Shown: positions 17,084 through 25,382 of the stretch, piece after piece
How positions within the stretch are numbered: the stretch's first letter is position 1
Layout: each line of letters begins with the position of its first letter
From: Paracoccus stylophorae
Lineage (GTDB): Bacteria; Pseudomonadota; Alphaproteobacteria; Rhodobacterales; Rhodobacteraceae
NCBI RefSeq assembly: GCF_028553765.1
Contig: NZ_CP067134.1
Coordinates: 2,089,001 to 2,153,000, forward strand
Direction: 5' to 3'
Length of the DNA: 64,000 nt
Made by a program: the position numbers and the translations under genes
Notes under the pieces: generated by a model
Told to the model about the DNA's origin: nothing
Seen by the model: only the letters and a program-made list of their open reading frames with translations
Databases searched by the model: none

Positions 17084-17857
17084 ATGAAGCTGAATCACAC
17101 CACAACCGGCCCCGAATCCGGCGTGCCCATCGTCCTGGTCCACGGGCTGTTCGGACAGGGCCGCAATCTGGGCGTCATCGCCCGCAGGCTGGGCCGGACC
17201 CGCCGCGTCGTCACCGTCGATCTGCGCAATCACGGCGACAGCCCGCACGATCCCGATCACAGCTACGCTGCGATGGCCGGCGATCTGGCGCAGCTGATCG
17301 CGGATCTGGGCGGCCCGGTCGATCTGGCCGGCCATTCGATGGGCGGCAAGGCCGCGATGGTGCTGGCGCTGACGCAGCCCGGATTGCTGCGCAAGCTGGC
17401 GGTGATGGACATCGCCCCCGTCGCCTATGACCACGACCAGACCCACCTGATCGACGCCATGCAGGCGGTCGAGCTTGACGGTCTGGACCGCCGCAGCGAG
17501 GCCGACCGGCGGCTGGCGCAGAACCTGAACGCGCCGGCGCTGCGCGCCTTTCTGCTGCAACAGCTGGACCTGAAATCCGATCCCGCGCACTGGCGGCTGA
17601 ACCTGCCCGTCCTGCGCGACTGGATGGATCGCACGACCGGCTGGCCCGACGACCTGCCCAAGGCAACGTTGAAGGGGCCGGCCCTGTTCATGGCCGGTGC
17701 CGAATCGGATTATGTGGACAGCGCGGGCGAGGATGCGATCCGCGACTATTTCCCGCAGGCCAAGCTGGTGCGCGTCAAGAATGCCGGCCACTGGATGCAC
17801 GCCGACGCGCCCGAAGCGGTGGCCGACACGCTGGCCGTGTTTCTGGGCGACGGCTGA
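17084..17857 (+). CDS. alpha/beta fold hydrolase, YbfF-like esterase
   Basis: 257 residues. Oxyanion-hole motif HGLFGQGRN (20-28), nucleophile elbow GHSMGG with S85, the DLRNHGDSPH segment typical of YbfF-type esterases, and a C-terminal catalytic histidine in AGHWMHADAP. Probably a cytosolic acyl-esterase of broad specificity. It converges with zapA (42 bases between stops). A TCTAGG -10-like motif lies only about ten bases before the ATG, so the mRNA could be leaderless or have a very short leader. Confidence 0.9.
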   Translation: MKLNHTTTGPESGVPIVLVHGLFGQGRNLGVIARRLGRTRRVVTVDLRNHGDSPHDPDHSYAAMAGDLAQLIADLGGPVDLAGHSMGGKAAMVLALTQPGLLRKLAVMDIAPVAYDHDQTHLIDAMQAVELDGLDRRSEADRRLAQNLNAPALRAFLLQQLDLKSDPAHWRLNLPVLRDWMDRTTGWPDDLPKATLKGPALFMAGAESDYVDSAGEDAIRDYFPQAKLVRVKNAGHWMHADAPEAVADTLAVFLGDG

Positions 17858-17899
17858 GCAGCGCGGCGACAGCCGCCAATCCCGCCGACAGACCCGAAT

Positions 17900-18262
17900 T
17901 CAGCCCTTCTGCTGGTCGTCCAGCCGCTCGGCCAGCGATTCGGCCCGCGCGGCCAGTTCCGCCATCGCCTCTTTCAGATCGGCCGGGATCACCGGCACCT
18001 CGACCCGCGCCGGGTTGGATTGCAGCCGGTTCAGATGCCGCTCGGCCTTTTCGGCGCGATCCTCCATCGTGGCGTAACGGTCGGCCAGCATCAGCCCGGC
18101 CAGCAGCAGCAGCCGCGGCTCGGGCATCCGGCCGGCCTGTTCCAGGATCTGCTGCGCCTCGGCGTCCAGCAGCGCGGCGGCACGCTTCAGCAGCTTTTCC
18201 TCGCCGTCCTGGGCGCCCAGACGGTATTCCTTGTGTCCAATCGTGAAATCGACCTCGGCCAT
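17900..18262 (-). CDS. zapA: cell division protein ZapA
   Basis: 120 residues. N-terminal ZapA globular domain with VDFTIGHKEYRLGAQDGEE (ZapA members bind FtsZ with this domain), followed by the LLLLAGLMLADRY-type core helix and a C-terminal coiled coil (RAEKAERHLNRLQ and MAELAARAESLAERLDD). It bundles FtsZ protofilaments at the Z-ring. The ATG follows directly on the TAG stop of the upstream coiled-coil gene with no intervening base, implying translational coupling and a shared division role. Confidence 0.9.
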   Translation of the reverse strand: MAEVDFTIGHKEYRLGAQDGEEKLLKRAAALLDAEAQQILEQAGRMPEPRLLLLAGLMLADRYATMEDRAEKAERHLNRLQSNPARVEVPVIPADLKEAMAELAARAESLAERLDDQQKG

Positions 18263-18856
18263 CTACCTGTCCCTGTCCTGTCCGTCCGCCGCCTCGCCCT
18301 CGGGCACGCCGGCGGAATCGCCTGCCATCTCGGGCAGGATCGTGTCGTCGCCGTCGCGCCCGTCCGGACCCGACGCCTCGTCGCCCTCGGCCAGCAGGCG
18401 TTCCAGTTCCTGCATGATGTCGCCCATCTGCGCGATCTCGGCGGCGCGGGCGGCGCGCAGCGCCTCGATCTCGGCCTCCAGCGCGACCAGCGCGGTTTCC
18501 TCGGGGTCGCCCTTGCCCTCGGCGCTTTCGATCAGGGCGCGATTCGCCGCCGCCAGCTCCTCGTTCGCGGCAGCCAGCCGCGCGGCCTGTTCGCCCGCGC
18601 CCGACAGCCGCGTGCGCGCCTCGGCCAGCGCCGCCTCCAGCGGGCCGCCGCGATCCGCGCGCAGCGCCGCCAGCTCATCGGCCAGCCTTGCGTTCTCGGC
18701 CTGCAGATCCTCGATCCGCGATTGCAGGTCCCGCCGGTCATCGGGTTCGGACGCGGCCGGGGATGCGGCCGGTCGGCCGGTTCCCGCCTCCAGCAGCTGG
18801 TCGATGCGGTCCAGCGCGGCGCTGAGGCGGCGTTCGCTGACGGAAATATCGCTCAT
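18263..18856 (-). CDS. coiled-coil protein encoded upstream of zapA
   Basis: 197 residues, very rich in Ala, Glu, Arg and Leu. Heptad-type segments run through about 45-150 (RIEDLQAENARLADEL, LAEARTRLSGAGEQA, LEAEIEALRAARAAEI), flanked by disordered acidic ends. No catalytic motif or membrane segment. It abuts zapA with zero spacing, and ZapB is also a small coiled-coil protein working with ZapA, so a division-scaffold role is plausible, though length and sequence do not identify it as ZapB. Family not recognised. Confidence 0.78.
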   Translation of the reverse strand: MSDISVSERRLSAALDRIDQLLEAGTGRPAASPAASEPDDRRDLQSRIEDLQAENARLADELAALRADRGGPLEAALAEARTRLSGAGEQAARLAAANEELAAANRALIESAEGKGDPEETALVALEAEIEALRAARAAEIAQMGDIMQELERLLAEGDEASGPDGRDGDDTILPEMAGDSAGVPEGEAADGQDRDR

Positions 18857-18915
18857 CGCGTCGGTCCTTCGGTGGCGTCAAAGACGGTTTTCGCACCGCC
18901 TGCGTCATAAAACAA

Positions 18916-18942
18916 GAACGGGCGGGAAAACCCCGCCCGTTC
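18916..18942 (-). terminator. intrinsic terminator after the BCCT gene
   Basis: GAACGGGCGGG / CCCGCCCGTTC 11-base-pair stem with a five-base loop, followed on the minus strand by TTGTTTTAT. It ends the BCCT transcript before the coiled-coil/zapA operon. Confidence 0.8.
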
Positions 18943-18962
18943 CGATGGCCGTGCCCGGCGGT

Positions 18963-20708
18963 TCAGGCAAGTTCCCGCCGTTCCGCGATCAGCCCTTTGA
19001 CGATGGCATAGCACGCCCCCAGCAGCACCAGCGTAAAGGGCAGACCGGTCGAAACCGCCATCGCCTGCAACGCGGTCAGCCCGCCGCCCAGCAGCAGGGC
19101 GATGGCCACCAGCCCCTCGATGCTGCACCAGAAGATGCGCTGGGGAACCGGCGAATTGACCTTGCCCCCGGCCGAGATCGTGTCGATCACCAGCGACCCC
19201 GAATCCGACGAGGTGATGAAGAACACGATCACCAGCACGATGCCGATAAAGCTGGTGATCGCGGTCAGCGGCAGGTTCGACAGCATCTCGAACAGCTTCA
19301 GCTCCAGCGCCGCATCGGTGATCCCGCTGATACCTTCCAGCGTCATCGTGATGGCCGTGCCGCCCAGCGCCGTCATCCACAGAACCGAGATCAGGAACGG
19401 CACGATCAGCACCGCGATCAGCAACTGGCGCACGGTCCGGCCGCGGCTGACGCGGGCGATGAACATGCCGACAAAGGGCGACCAGCTGATCCACCACGCC
19501 CAGTAGAACGCGGTCCATCCGTGCCGGAAATTGTCGTCGGTGCGCCCGAACGGGTTCGACAGCGGGATCAGCTGTTGCGCATAGGCGCCCAGATTGCCGA
19601 AGAACCCGGTGATGATCGACAGCGTCGGGCCGACCGCGATCACGAAGACCAGCAGCAGAACCGCCAGCACCATGTTGATCTCGGACAGCCGCTTGACGCC
19701 CTTTTCGACGCCCAGGATCACCGACAGGGTCGCCACGCCGGTGATGCACACGATCAGCACGACCTTGGACATGCTGCCCGCCGGAATCCCGAACAGAAAG
19801 TTCAGACCGGCCGTCGCCTGCTCGGCCCCCAGACCCAGCGAGGTCGCCAGACCGAACAGCGTCGCCAGCACCGCCAGAATGTCGATGATGTGGCCCGGCC
19901 AGCCCCAGATGCGGTCCCCGAAGATCGGATAGAAGACCGAGCGCAGCGTCAGCGGCAGACCCTTGTTGAACGAAAACAGCGCCAGCGCCAGCGCCACCAC
20001 GGCATAGATGCCCCAGGGGTGCAGACCCCAGTGGAAGATCGTCGCGGCCATGCCCAGCCGCCGTGCCGCGGCCTCGTCGCCCGCCGCCCCGTTCAGCGGC
20101 GCCCAGTCGGTGCGCACGCCGTCCTCGACCACCGGGCCGGCCAGCGAGGTCTCGAAATGGCTCAGCGGTTCGCTGACGCCGTAAAACATCAGGCCGATCC
20201 CCATCCCCGCCGCGAACAGCATGGCGAACCATCCCGTCAGCGTGAAATCGGGCGTCGCCGCAGGCCCGCCCAGACGGACGCTGCCCAGCGGCGACAGGAT
20301 CAGCCCAAGGCTCAGCAGCACGAAGATGTTGCCGGACAGCAGGAAGAACCAGGCCATGTTGCCGGTCAGATAGTCGCGCATCTGCGTGAAGACAGGCTCG
20401 ACCTGATCGGGAAAGATCAGCGTGACGGCGGTGAACAGCACGATCGCCAGCGCCGAGATCATGAAGACCGGGTTGTGGATGTCGAAGGGGAACGGCTTGA
20501 CGCCGTCGATATTGTCCTGGCCGACATGGTAATCGGTGTCGATGATCTGCGTCGGCCCCTCGGGTTCGGGCAGCGCCTCGACATCGGGCTGATGCGGTTC
20601 GGGATCGGCTTCGAACCGGCCGCTCAGCGCTTCTCTCTGGCGGTGTTCGTCTCCGGGGCGGCCCTTGTGATCCTTGCGGGATCGTTCCGTCTTTTTCTGA
20701 TCCGACAT
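18963..20708 (-). CDS. BCCT family betaine/carnitine/choline transporter
   Basis: 581 residues with 12 predicted transmembrane segments after a long charged N-terminus (1-75, rich in Lys, Arg, Glu, probably disordered). Family motifs seen: GMGIGLMFYGVSEPL (second Gly-rich segment), FHWGLHPWGIYA, and the substrate-binding aromatic segment FYWAWWISWSPFVGMFIAR, which in BetP-type carriers forms the trimethylammonium box; FITSSDSGSLV follows. Likely sodium- or proton-coupled uptake of a quaternary amine such as glycine betaine. Transcribed alone, with a strong terminator after it. No osmosensory C-terminal extension is visible. Confidence 0.95.
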   Translation of the reverse strand: MSDQKKTERSRKDHKGRPGDEHRQREALSGRFEADPEPHQPDVEALPEPEGPTQIIDTDYHVGQDNIDGVKPFPFDIHNPVFMISALAIVLFTAVTLIFPDQVEPVFTQMRDYLTGNMAWFFLLSGNIFVLLSLGLILSPLGSVRLGGPAATPDFTLTGWFAMLFAAGMGIGLMFYGVSEPLSHFETSLAGPVVEDGVRTDWAPLNGAAGDEAAARRLGMAATIFHWGLHPWGIYAVVALALALFSFNKGLPLTLRSVFYPIFGDRIWGWPGHIIDILAVLATLFGLATSLGLGAEQATAGLNFLFGIPAGSMSKVVLIVCITGVATLSVILGVEKGVKRLSEINMVLAVLLLVFVIAVGPTLSIITGFFGNLGAYAQQLIPLSNPFGRTDDNFRHGWTAFYWAWWISWSPFVGMFIARVSRGRTVRQLLIAVLIVPFLISVLWMTALGGTAITMTLEGISGITDAALELKLFEMLSNLPLTAITSFIGIVLVIVFFITSSDSGSLVIDTISAGGKVNSPVPQRIFWCSIEGLVAIALLLGGGLTALQAMAVSTGLPFTLVLLGACYAIVKGLIAERRELA

Positions 20709-20961
20709 GCGGTCCCTTCCGTTTCTTTTTGTTCAGATCGGTCGTGCGTGCGAATGGATCGGCATATCCTTGCCGAACAGACCCCGCCTTTTTTCACACT
20801 CCGCCCCGTTTGGCTACCGCCGCCGGAAAAACTTCGCCCGAACGTCTTGCCCCGCCCCCGCCCGATGCGACGCTGCGGCCCGGATGCCCCGGCTTGACCG
20901 CGTTTCGGCCGCGTGCGCAGTATGGCCGCGATGTGCGCAGATCGCGCGGCAAAGGTCGTTC

Positions 20962-21615
20962 ATGGGCAGACAGAACCGCAGCTTCGTGGTCATCGGGCTT
21001 GGCGCCTTCGGCAGCGTCGTGGCCGCCGAACTGGCGCGGTTCGGCAATCGCGTGCTGGGCATCGACAAGGATCAGCGCCGGGTCGCCGCGCTGGCCGAAC
21101 AACTGTCCAGCGCCGTCATCCTGGACGCCACCGACGAGGGCGCGCTGCGCGAGGCGGGCGCGGACCGTTACGATGTCGGGCTGGTCTCGATCGGCAACGA
21201 TCTGGAGGGCAACGTCATCGCCGCGATGAACCTGCGCCTGATCGGGGTCGAGACGATCTGGGCCAAGGCCGAAAGCCGCACCCATCACCGCATCCTGACC
21301 AAGATCGGCGTCGACCGCGTGATCCTGCCCGGCGTGGAAATGGGCCGCCACGCCGCGCAGATGCTGAACAACCCGGCGGTGCAGGACTACATGGCGCTGG
21401 GCAACGGGTTCTCGGTCGTCAACCTGATGATCCCAAAGCGGCTGGACGACCGCAAACTGTCGCAGCTGAACCTTGGCGCGGGCGTCACCGCGCTGGGGAT
21501 CATGCGCGGCACCGAACATGTCGATCTGCACGGCGATCCGGTCCTGCACACGAATGACCGGGTGCTGCTGCTGGGCAAGCGGGTCGATCTGACGCGGTTC
21601 GGCGACCGGTTGTGA
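20962..21615 (+). CDS. trkA: TrkA/KtrA-type potassium uptake regulatory protein
   Basis: 217 residues, single-RCK length. The RCK_N Rossmann motif VIGLGAFGS (10-18) binds NAD(H)/ATP; GIDKDQRRV carries the acidic ribose-binding residue; a TrkA_C domain follows (about 135-217). Gates the TrkH channel encoded next. Start MGRQNRSF at 20962 has AAAGG upstream; a longer frame beginning near 20707 is rejected because it is arginine-rich and overlaps the divergent BCCT start. Its TGA overlaps the GTG of trkH by four bases. Confidence 0.92.
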   Translation: MGRQNRSFVVIGLGAFGSVVAAELARFGNRVLGIDKDQRRVAALAEQLSSAVILDATDEGALREAGADRYDVGLVSIGNDLEGNVIAAMNLRLIGVETIWAKAESRTHHRILTKIGVDRVILPGVEMGRHAAQMLNNPAVQDYMALGNGFSVVNLMIPKRLDDRKLSQLNLGAGVTALGIMRGTEHVDLHGDPVLHTNDRVLLLGKRVDLTRFGDRL

Positions 21616-22964
21616 TCCGCCGCCCCCGACCGCTGGACGCGCTGCGCCGCTGGGTCGAGCGGACGCCGCCCCCCGCGGTGCTGGCGGTGCTGTATCTGGC
21701 CCTGATCGTCGCCGGCGGTCTGGCGCTGAAGCTGCCGGTGATGACCCGCCAGACGATCAGCCTGTCGGACGCGCTGTTCACCTCGACCTCGGCGGTGACG
21801 GTGACCGGGCTGGCGGTGCTGGACACCCAGCACGCCCTGACCTTCTGGGGACAGCTTGTGCTGGCGGCGCTGATCCAGCTGGGCGGGCTGGGGCTGATGA
21901 CCTTCGCGGTGCTGGTCTGGTCGGCGCTGGGCCTGCCCATGGGGATCACCCATCACAACTATCTGCGCGAGGATCTGAACCAGACCTCGTATCTGCGCCT
22001 GACCCGGCTGGTGCGGACGATCCTGCGCGTCGTCGTCATCGCCGAGATCGCCGGCGCGCTGCTGCTGTGCCTGGCCTTCATGCCGCGCGAGGGGCTGGGC
22101 GCGGGGCTGTGGCACGCCGTCTTCCATTCCGTCTCGGCCTTCAACAACGCCGGCTTCTCGACCTTCTCGGCCGGGCTGACCGGATACGCCACCGATCCCG
22201 TCGTCAACCTGGTCATCCCCGCCCTCTTCATCCTGGGCGGCATCGGCTATGTCGTCGTCTCGGACATCCGCAACCGGCGCGTCTGGCATGGCTGGGGGCT
22301 GCACACGCGGCTGATGCTGGTGGGCACGGCGGCGCTGATCGTCATCGGGGTCGGGCTGACCGCGATCCTCGAATGGCACAACCCGCGCACGCTGGCGCAG
22401 TTCGACGGCGCCGGCGCGCGGCTGATGGTGGCGTGGTTTCAGGGCGTGACCACGCGCACGGCGGGCTTCAACACCACCGATATCGGCGGGCTGCACGATT
22501 CGACCTCGCTGCTGTATATGGCGCTGATGGTGATCGGGGCGGGGCCGACCTCGACCGGGGGCGGGCTGAAGGTGACGACGGTGGTGGTGATGGCGCTGGC
22601 GACGCTGGCCTTCTTCCGCCGCCGGACCGAGATCTGGGCCTTCGGCCGCTCGATCGGGCTGGATGAGGTGCTGAAGGTCATGGCGCTGGTCGCCATCGCC
22701 TCGGTGCTGATCTTCAGCGCGACCTTCCTGCTGATCGCCAGCCACGAAGGGCGCTTCCTCGACATCAGCTTCGAGGTGGCGTCGGCCTTCGGCACCACCG
22801 GCCTGTCGCGCGGCTATACGGCCGAGCTGACCGGCTTCGGCCGGCTGGTCATCATGGCGGTGATGTTTCTGGGCCGGGTCGGGCCGCTGACGCTTGGGTT
22901 CTTCCTGGCCACGCGGATCACGCCGCGCGTGCGCTATCCCCGCGGGCAGGTGCATCTTGGCTGA
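21612..22964 (+). CDS. trkH: TrkH/KtrB-type potassium transporter
   Basis: 450 residues, GTG start. Four repeated M1-P-M2 units are visible through their selectivity-filter glycines: STSAVTVTGL, SAFNNAGFST, TTRTAGFNT and SAFGTTGLSRG. The length and lack of extra N-terminal helices match KtrB more than the longer TrkH. Forms a dimeric K+ channel in the inner membrane regulated by the TrkA/KtrA ring encoded upstream. The four-base overlap (GTGA) with trkA implies coupled translation. Confidence 0.94.
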   Translation: MIRRPRPLDALRRWVERTPPPAVLAVLYLALIVAGGLALKLPVMTRQTISLSDALFTSTSAVTVTGLAVLDTQHALTFWGQLVLAALIQLGGLGLMTFAVLVWSALGLPMGITHHNYLREDLNQTSYLRLTRLVRTILRVVVIAEIAGALLLCLAFMPREGLGAGLWHAVFHSVSAFNNAGFSTFSAGLTGYATDPVVNLVIPALFILGGIGYVVVSDIRNRRVWHGWGLHTRLMLVGTAALIVIGVGLTAILEWHNPRTLAQFDGAGARLMVAWFQGVTTRTAGFNTTDIGGLHDSTSLLYMALMVIGAGPTSTGGGLKVTTVVVMALATLAFFRRRTEIWAFGRSIGLDEVLKVMALVAIASVLIFSATFLLIASHEGRFLDISFEVASAFGTTGLSRGYTAELTGFGRLVIMAVMFLGRVGPLTLGFFLATRITPRVRYPRGQVHLG

Positions 22965-23009
22965 TCGCCCCGCCCGGCCTATAAGGCCCGCGTCGTGAAA
23001 GGAAATCCC

Positions 23010-23597
23010 ATGCGCAAGGCCACCATCACCCGCAACACCGCCGAGACGCAGATCCAGGTCACGCTGGATCTGGACGGCACCGGCCAATACGACAACCAGA
23101 CGGGCGTCGGCTTTTTCGATCACATGCTGGACCAGCTTGCGCGTCATTCGCTGATCGACCTGACGGTGCGGGCCAAGGGCGACACCCATATCGACGACCA
23201 CCATACGGTCGAGGATACCGGCATCGCCATCGGCCAGGCGCTAAGCCGCGCCTTGGGCGACAAGACCGGCATAAGGCGCTATGGCAGCTTTCATCTGGCG
23301 ATGGACGATGCGCTGGTGCGCGCCGCGCTGGACCTGTCGGGCCGGCCCTTTCTGGTGTGGAACGCCGCCTTTCCGACGGGGCAGATCGGCGGCTTCGACA
23401 CCCAGCTTGTGCGCGAATTCTTTCAGGCCCTGTCCACCCATGGCGGCATCAGCCTGAATGTCGCGCGGCTGGACGGGTTCAATTCCCACCACATCGCCGA
23501 GGCCGCGTTCAAGGCCGTCGCCCGCGCCCTGCGCGAGGCGGTGGAACCCGATCCGCGCATGGTGGGCGTCCTGCCCTCGACCAAGGGCGCGCTATGA
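23010..23597 (+). CDS. hisB: imidazoleglycerol-phosphate dehydratase
   Basis: 195 residues, monofunctional HisB length. Mn-binding histidine clusters are visible: [27 protein letters not shown] and [12 protein letters not shown]. Catalyses dehydration of imidazole-glycerol phosphate to imidazole-acetol phosphate in histidine synthesis. The ATG at 23010 is chosen over the GTG at 22995 because AAAGGAAA lies correctly for 23010 and [13 protein letters not shown] is the conserved start. Its TGA overlaps hisH by four bases. Confidence 0.97.
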   Translation: MRKATITRNTAETQIQVTLDLDGTGQYDNQTGVGFFDHMLDQLARHSLIDLTVRAKGDTHIDDHHTVEDTGIAIGQALSRALGDKTGIRRYGSFHLAMDDALVRAALDLSGRPFLVWNAAFPTGQIGGFDTQLVREFFQALSTHGGISLNVARLDGFNSHHIAEAAFKAVARALREAVEPDPRMVGVLPSTKGAL

Positions 23598-24223
23598 AGG
23601 TCGCGCTGATCGACTATGACAGCGGCAACCTGCATTCGGCGCAAAAGGCATTCCAGAAGATGGGGCGCGATCTGGGGGCGCGGATCGTCGTCACCTCGGA
23701 CCCCGACACCGCGCTGCGCGCCGACCGCATCGTTCTGCCCGGCGACGGCGCCTTTCCCGCCTGCCGCGCGGCATTGGGTCAGGTGGACGGCATGGCCGAG
23801 GCCCTGCGCGAGGCGGTGCTGACCCGCGGCGTGCCCTTCATCGGCATCTGCGTGGGCATGCAGATGCTGGCCACGACCGGCCACGAATACCGCCGGACCG
23901 CCGGTCTGGACTGGATCGGCGGCGAGGTGACGGCGATTGCCGCGCCGGGGCTGAAGGTGCCGCATATGGGCTGGAACGATCTGGTCATCGACCGCCCCCA
24001 CCCCGTGCTTGACGGCATCGCGACCGGCGATCACGCCTATTTCGTCCACAGTTGGCAGTTCCGCGTCACCGATCCCGCGCATCTGCTGGCGCATGTCGAT
24101 TACGGCGGCCCGGTCACGGCGGTGGTGGGCAGCGACAACATCGTGGGCACCCAGTTCCACCCCGAAAAATCCCAGACCGTCGGCCTGCGCCTGATCGCCA
24201 ATTTCCTGCGGTGGAATCCCTGA
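23594..24223 (+). CDS. hisH: imidazole glycerol phosphate synthase subunit HisH
   Basis: 209 residues. Class I glutamine amidotransferase with nucleophile C86 in GICVGMQML and the catalytic pair H189/E191 in FHPEKSQ; the N-terminal [13 protein letters not shown] is diagnostic of HisH. Delivers ammonia to HisF to form IGP and AICAR. The start ATG overlaps the hisB stop (ATGA). hisA, hisF and hisE would normally follow in this group, but here the next gene is convergent, so the his cluster is interrupted after hisH. Confidence 0.97.
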   Translation: MKVALIDYDSGNLHSAQKAFQKMGRDLGARIVVTSDPDTALRADRIVLPGDGAFPACRAALGQVDGMAEALREAVLTRGVPFIGICVGMQMLATTGHEYRRTAGLDWIGGEVTAIAAPGLKVPHMGWNDLVIDRPHPVLDGIATGDHAYFVHSWQFRVTDPAHLLAHVDYGGPVTAVVGSDNIVGTQFHPEKSQTVGLRLIANFLRWNP

Positions 24224-24330
24224 AAGGGCGGCCGCCCCGCGCGACGCACAAGCCTGCGACCGGTTCCAGACCGATGGCGCGCGCCCTCTCCCCCGCAAGG
24301 GTTGACCCTTCCTTAACCGCCAGCCCGCAA

Positions 24331-24385
24331 GCGGTGTACACGCTGTGCCCATGCGGTGCCCGCGCGGTGCACGCCCCGTGCCCCC
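24331..24385. repeat. five degenerate 11-bp tandem repeats
   Basis: The intergenic region after hisH reads as gcggtgtacac, gctgtgcccat, gcggtgcccgc, gcggtgcacgc, cccgtgccccc, without gaps. Consensus GCGGTGCCCGC. An 11-base period places each unit on the same DNA face. A TTGACC and TTAACC lie just upstream (24302-24318). Confidence 0.55.
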
Positions 24386-24430
24386 CATTTTCCAGCAATT
24401 GCGGGGCTTTCAGCGCGTGCCTCCTGTTGC

Positions 24431-24466
24431 GCCGCACCGTGCAACGCGCGCCGCATCGCGCAACGC
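24431..24466. repeat. two 17-bp direct repeats, period 19
   Basis: gccgcaccgtgcaacgc (24431-24447) and gccgcatcgcgcaacgc (24450-24466) differ at two positions. They end two bases before the stop codon of the convergent aminotransferase-like gene. GTTGC just before the first copy can pair with GCAAC in it to form a stem. Confidence 0.5.
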
Positions 24467-24467
24467 C

Positions 24468-25382
24468 TCAGCCCTCGGCATAGGCCGCATACAGATCGGC
24501 CACCCGGCCCGTGACCGGACCCGGCAGCCCCGCGGGCAAGGCGCGGCCGTCGATACTGGCGACCGGGGTGATCCCGCCCAGCGTGCCGGTCACGAACGCC
24601 TCGTCGGCGGCATAGGTCTGGGCCAGCGTGAACGCACCCTCGCGCACCGTTCCGCCCGCCTCGCGCCACAGCCGGATCACCGTCGCGCGGGTGATCCCGC
24701 TGAAACAGCACGTCCCGTCCGAGGTCCACAGCGTATCCCCCCGCACGATAAAGAAATTCGTGGAATTGCAGCTTGCCACAAAGCCGCGGTCGTCCAGCAT
24801 CAGCGCCTCGTCCGCGCCCATGCCGACCGCCTGGTTCAGCGCCTGGATAAAGTTCAGCCGGCTGTGCGAATTCAGCCGCAGATCGAACACATCCGGCGTC
24901 GAACAGCGAATGGCCGAGGTCATCAGCCGCAGGCCCCGCGCCTTCAGTTCTGGGTTCGGACGCTTGTATTCCGCCAGGATCACGATGGTCGGACCCGAGG
25001 CGACAAAGCGCGGGTCCTGATTGATCGTGGTCTTGGTCCCGCGCGTCACCATCAGCCTGATATGGGCGCCGTCCTGCATGTCGTTGGCCGCCAGCGTGCG
25101 GAAGATTTCGTCCGCAAGTGCCTGACGATCCATGCCAATATTCAAACTGATCGAGTTCGCGCCCTCATACAGCCGGTCCAGATGCGCCGTCAGCGACAGG
25201 ATGCGCCCCCGCACCAGCCGCAACCCTTCCCACACCCCGTCGCCCAGCCCGAACCCGGCATCGAAGATCGACACGCGGGCCTGATCGCGCGGCACCATCT
25301 CGCCGTTCACATAGACCAGCACATCGTCGTTTCTGGCATCGTGGGCATAGCTTTGGGCGCTGTCCTGGCTGTCGTCGGTCAT
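24468..25382 (-). CDS. class IV aminotransferase-like protein, expected PLP lysine not found
   Basis: 304 residues with the branched-chain/D-amino-acid aminotransferase (fold type IV) layout: the N-terminal domain has YVNGEMVPRDQARVSIFDAG with GDGVWEGLRL, and the C-terminal domain has the class IV signature region ASCNSTNFFIVRG and GITRATVIRL with FVTGTLGGITPV. In active family members the Schiff-base lysine precedes the L-N segment; here that stretch is DLRLNSHSRLNF, and the only lysines in the whole protein are in GTKTT, YKRP and LKAR. It may be inactive, use a different chemistry, or I may misplace the site. It overlaps the HpcH aldolase gene upstream by four bases, so the two probably act on one 2-oxo/amino acid pathway. 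Confidence 0.82.
   Translation of the reverse strand: MTDDSQDSAQSYAHDARNDDVLVYVNGEMVPRDQARVSIFDAGFGLGDGVWEGLRLVRGRILSLTAHLDRLYEGANSISLNIGMDRQALADEIFRTLAANDMQDGAHIRLMVTRGTKTTINQDPRFVASGPTIVILAEYKRPNPELKARGLRLMTSAIRCSTPDVFDLRLNSHSRLNFIQALNQAVGMGADEALMLDDRGFVASCNSTNFFIVRGDTLWTSDGTCCFSGITRATVIRLWREAGGTVREGAFTLAQTYAADEAFVTGTLGGITPVASIDGRALPAGLPGPVTGRVADLYAAYAEG

Noticed and set aside
17858..17899. 6S RNA (ssrS) next to zapA
   Set aside because: ssrS often lies downstream of zapA, but only 42 bases separate zapA from the convergent hydrolase gene, too short for it.
24224..24467. CRISPR array or iteron-type origin in the repeat-rich gap
   Set aside because: The 11-bp units are contiguous with no spacers, and no Cas or Rep gene is nearby. 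Kept only as a tandem repeat.
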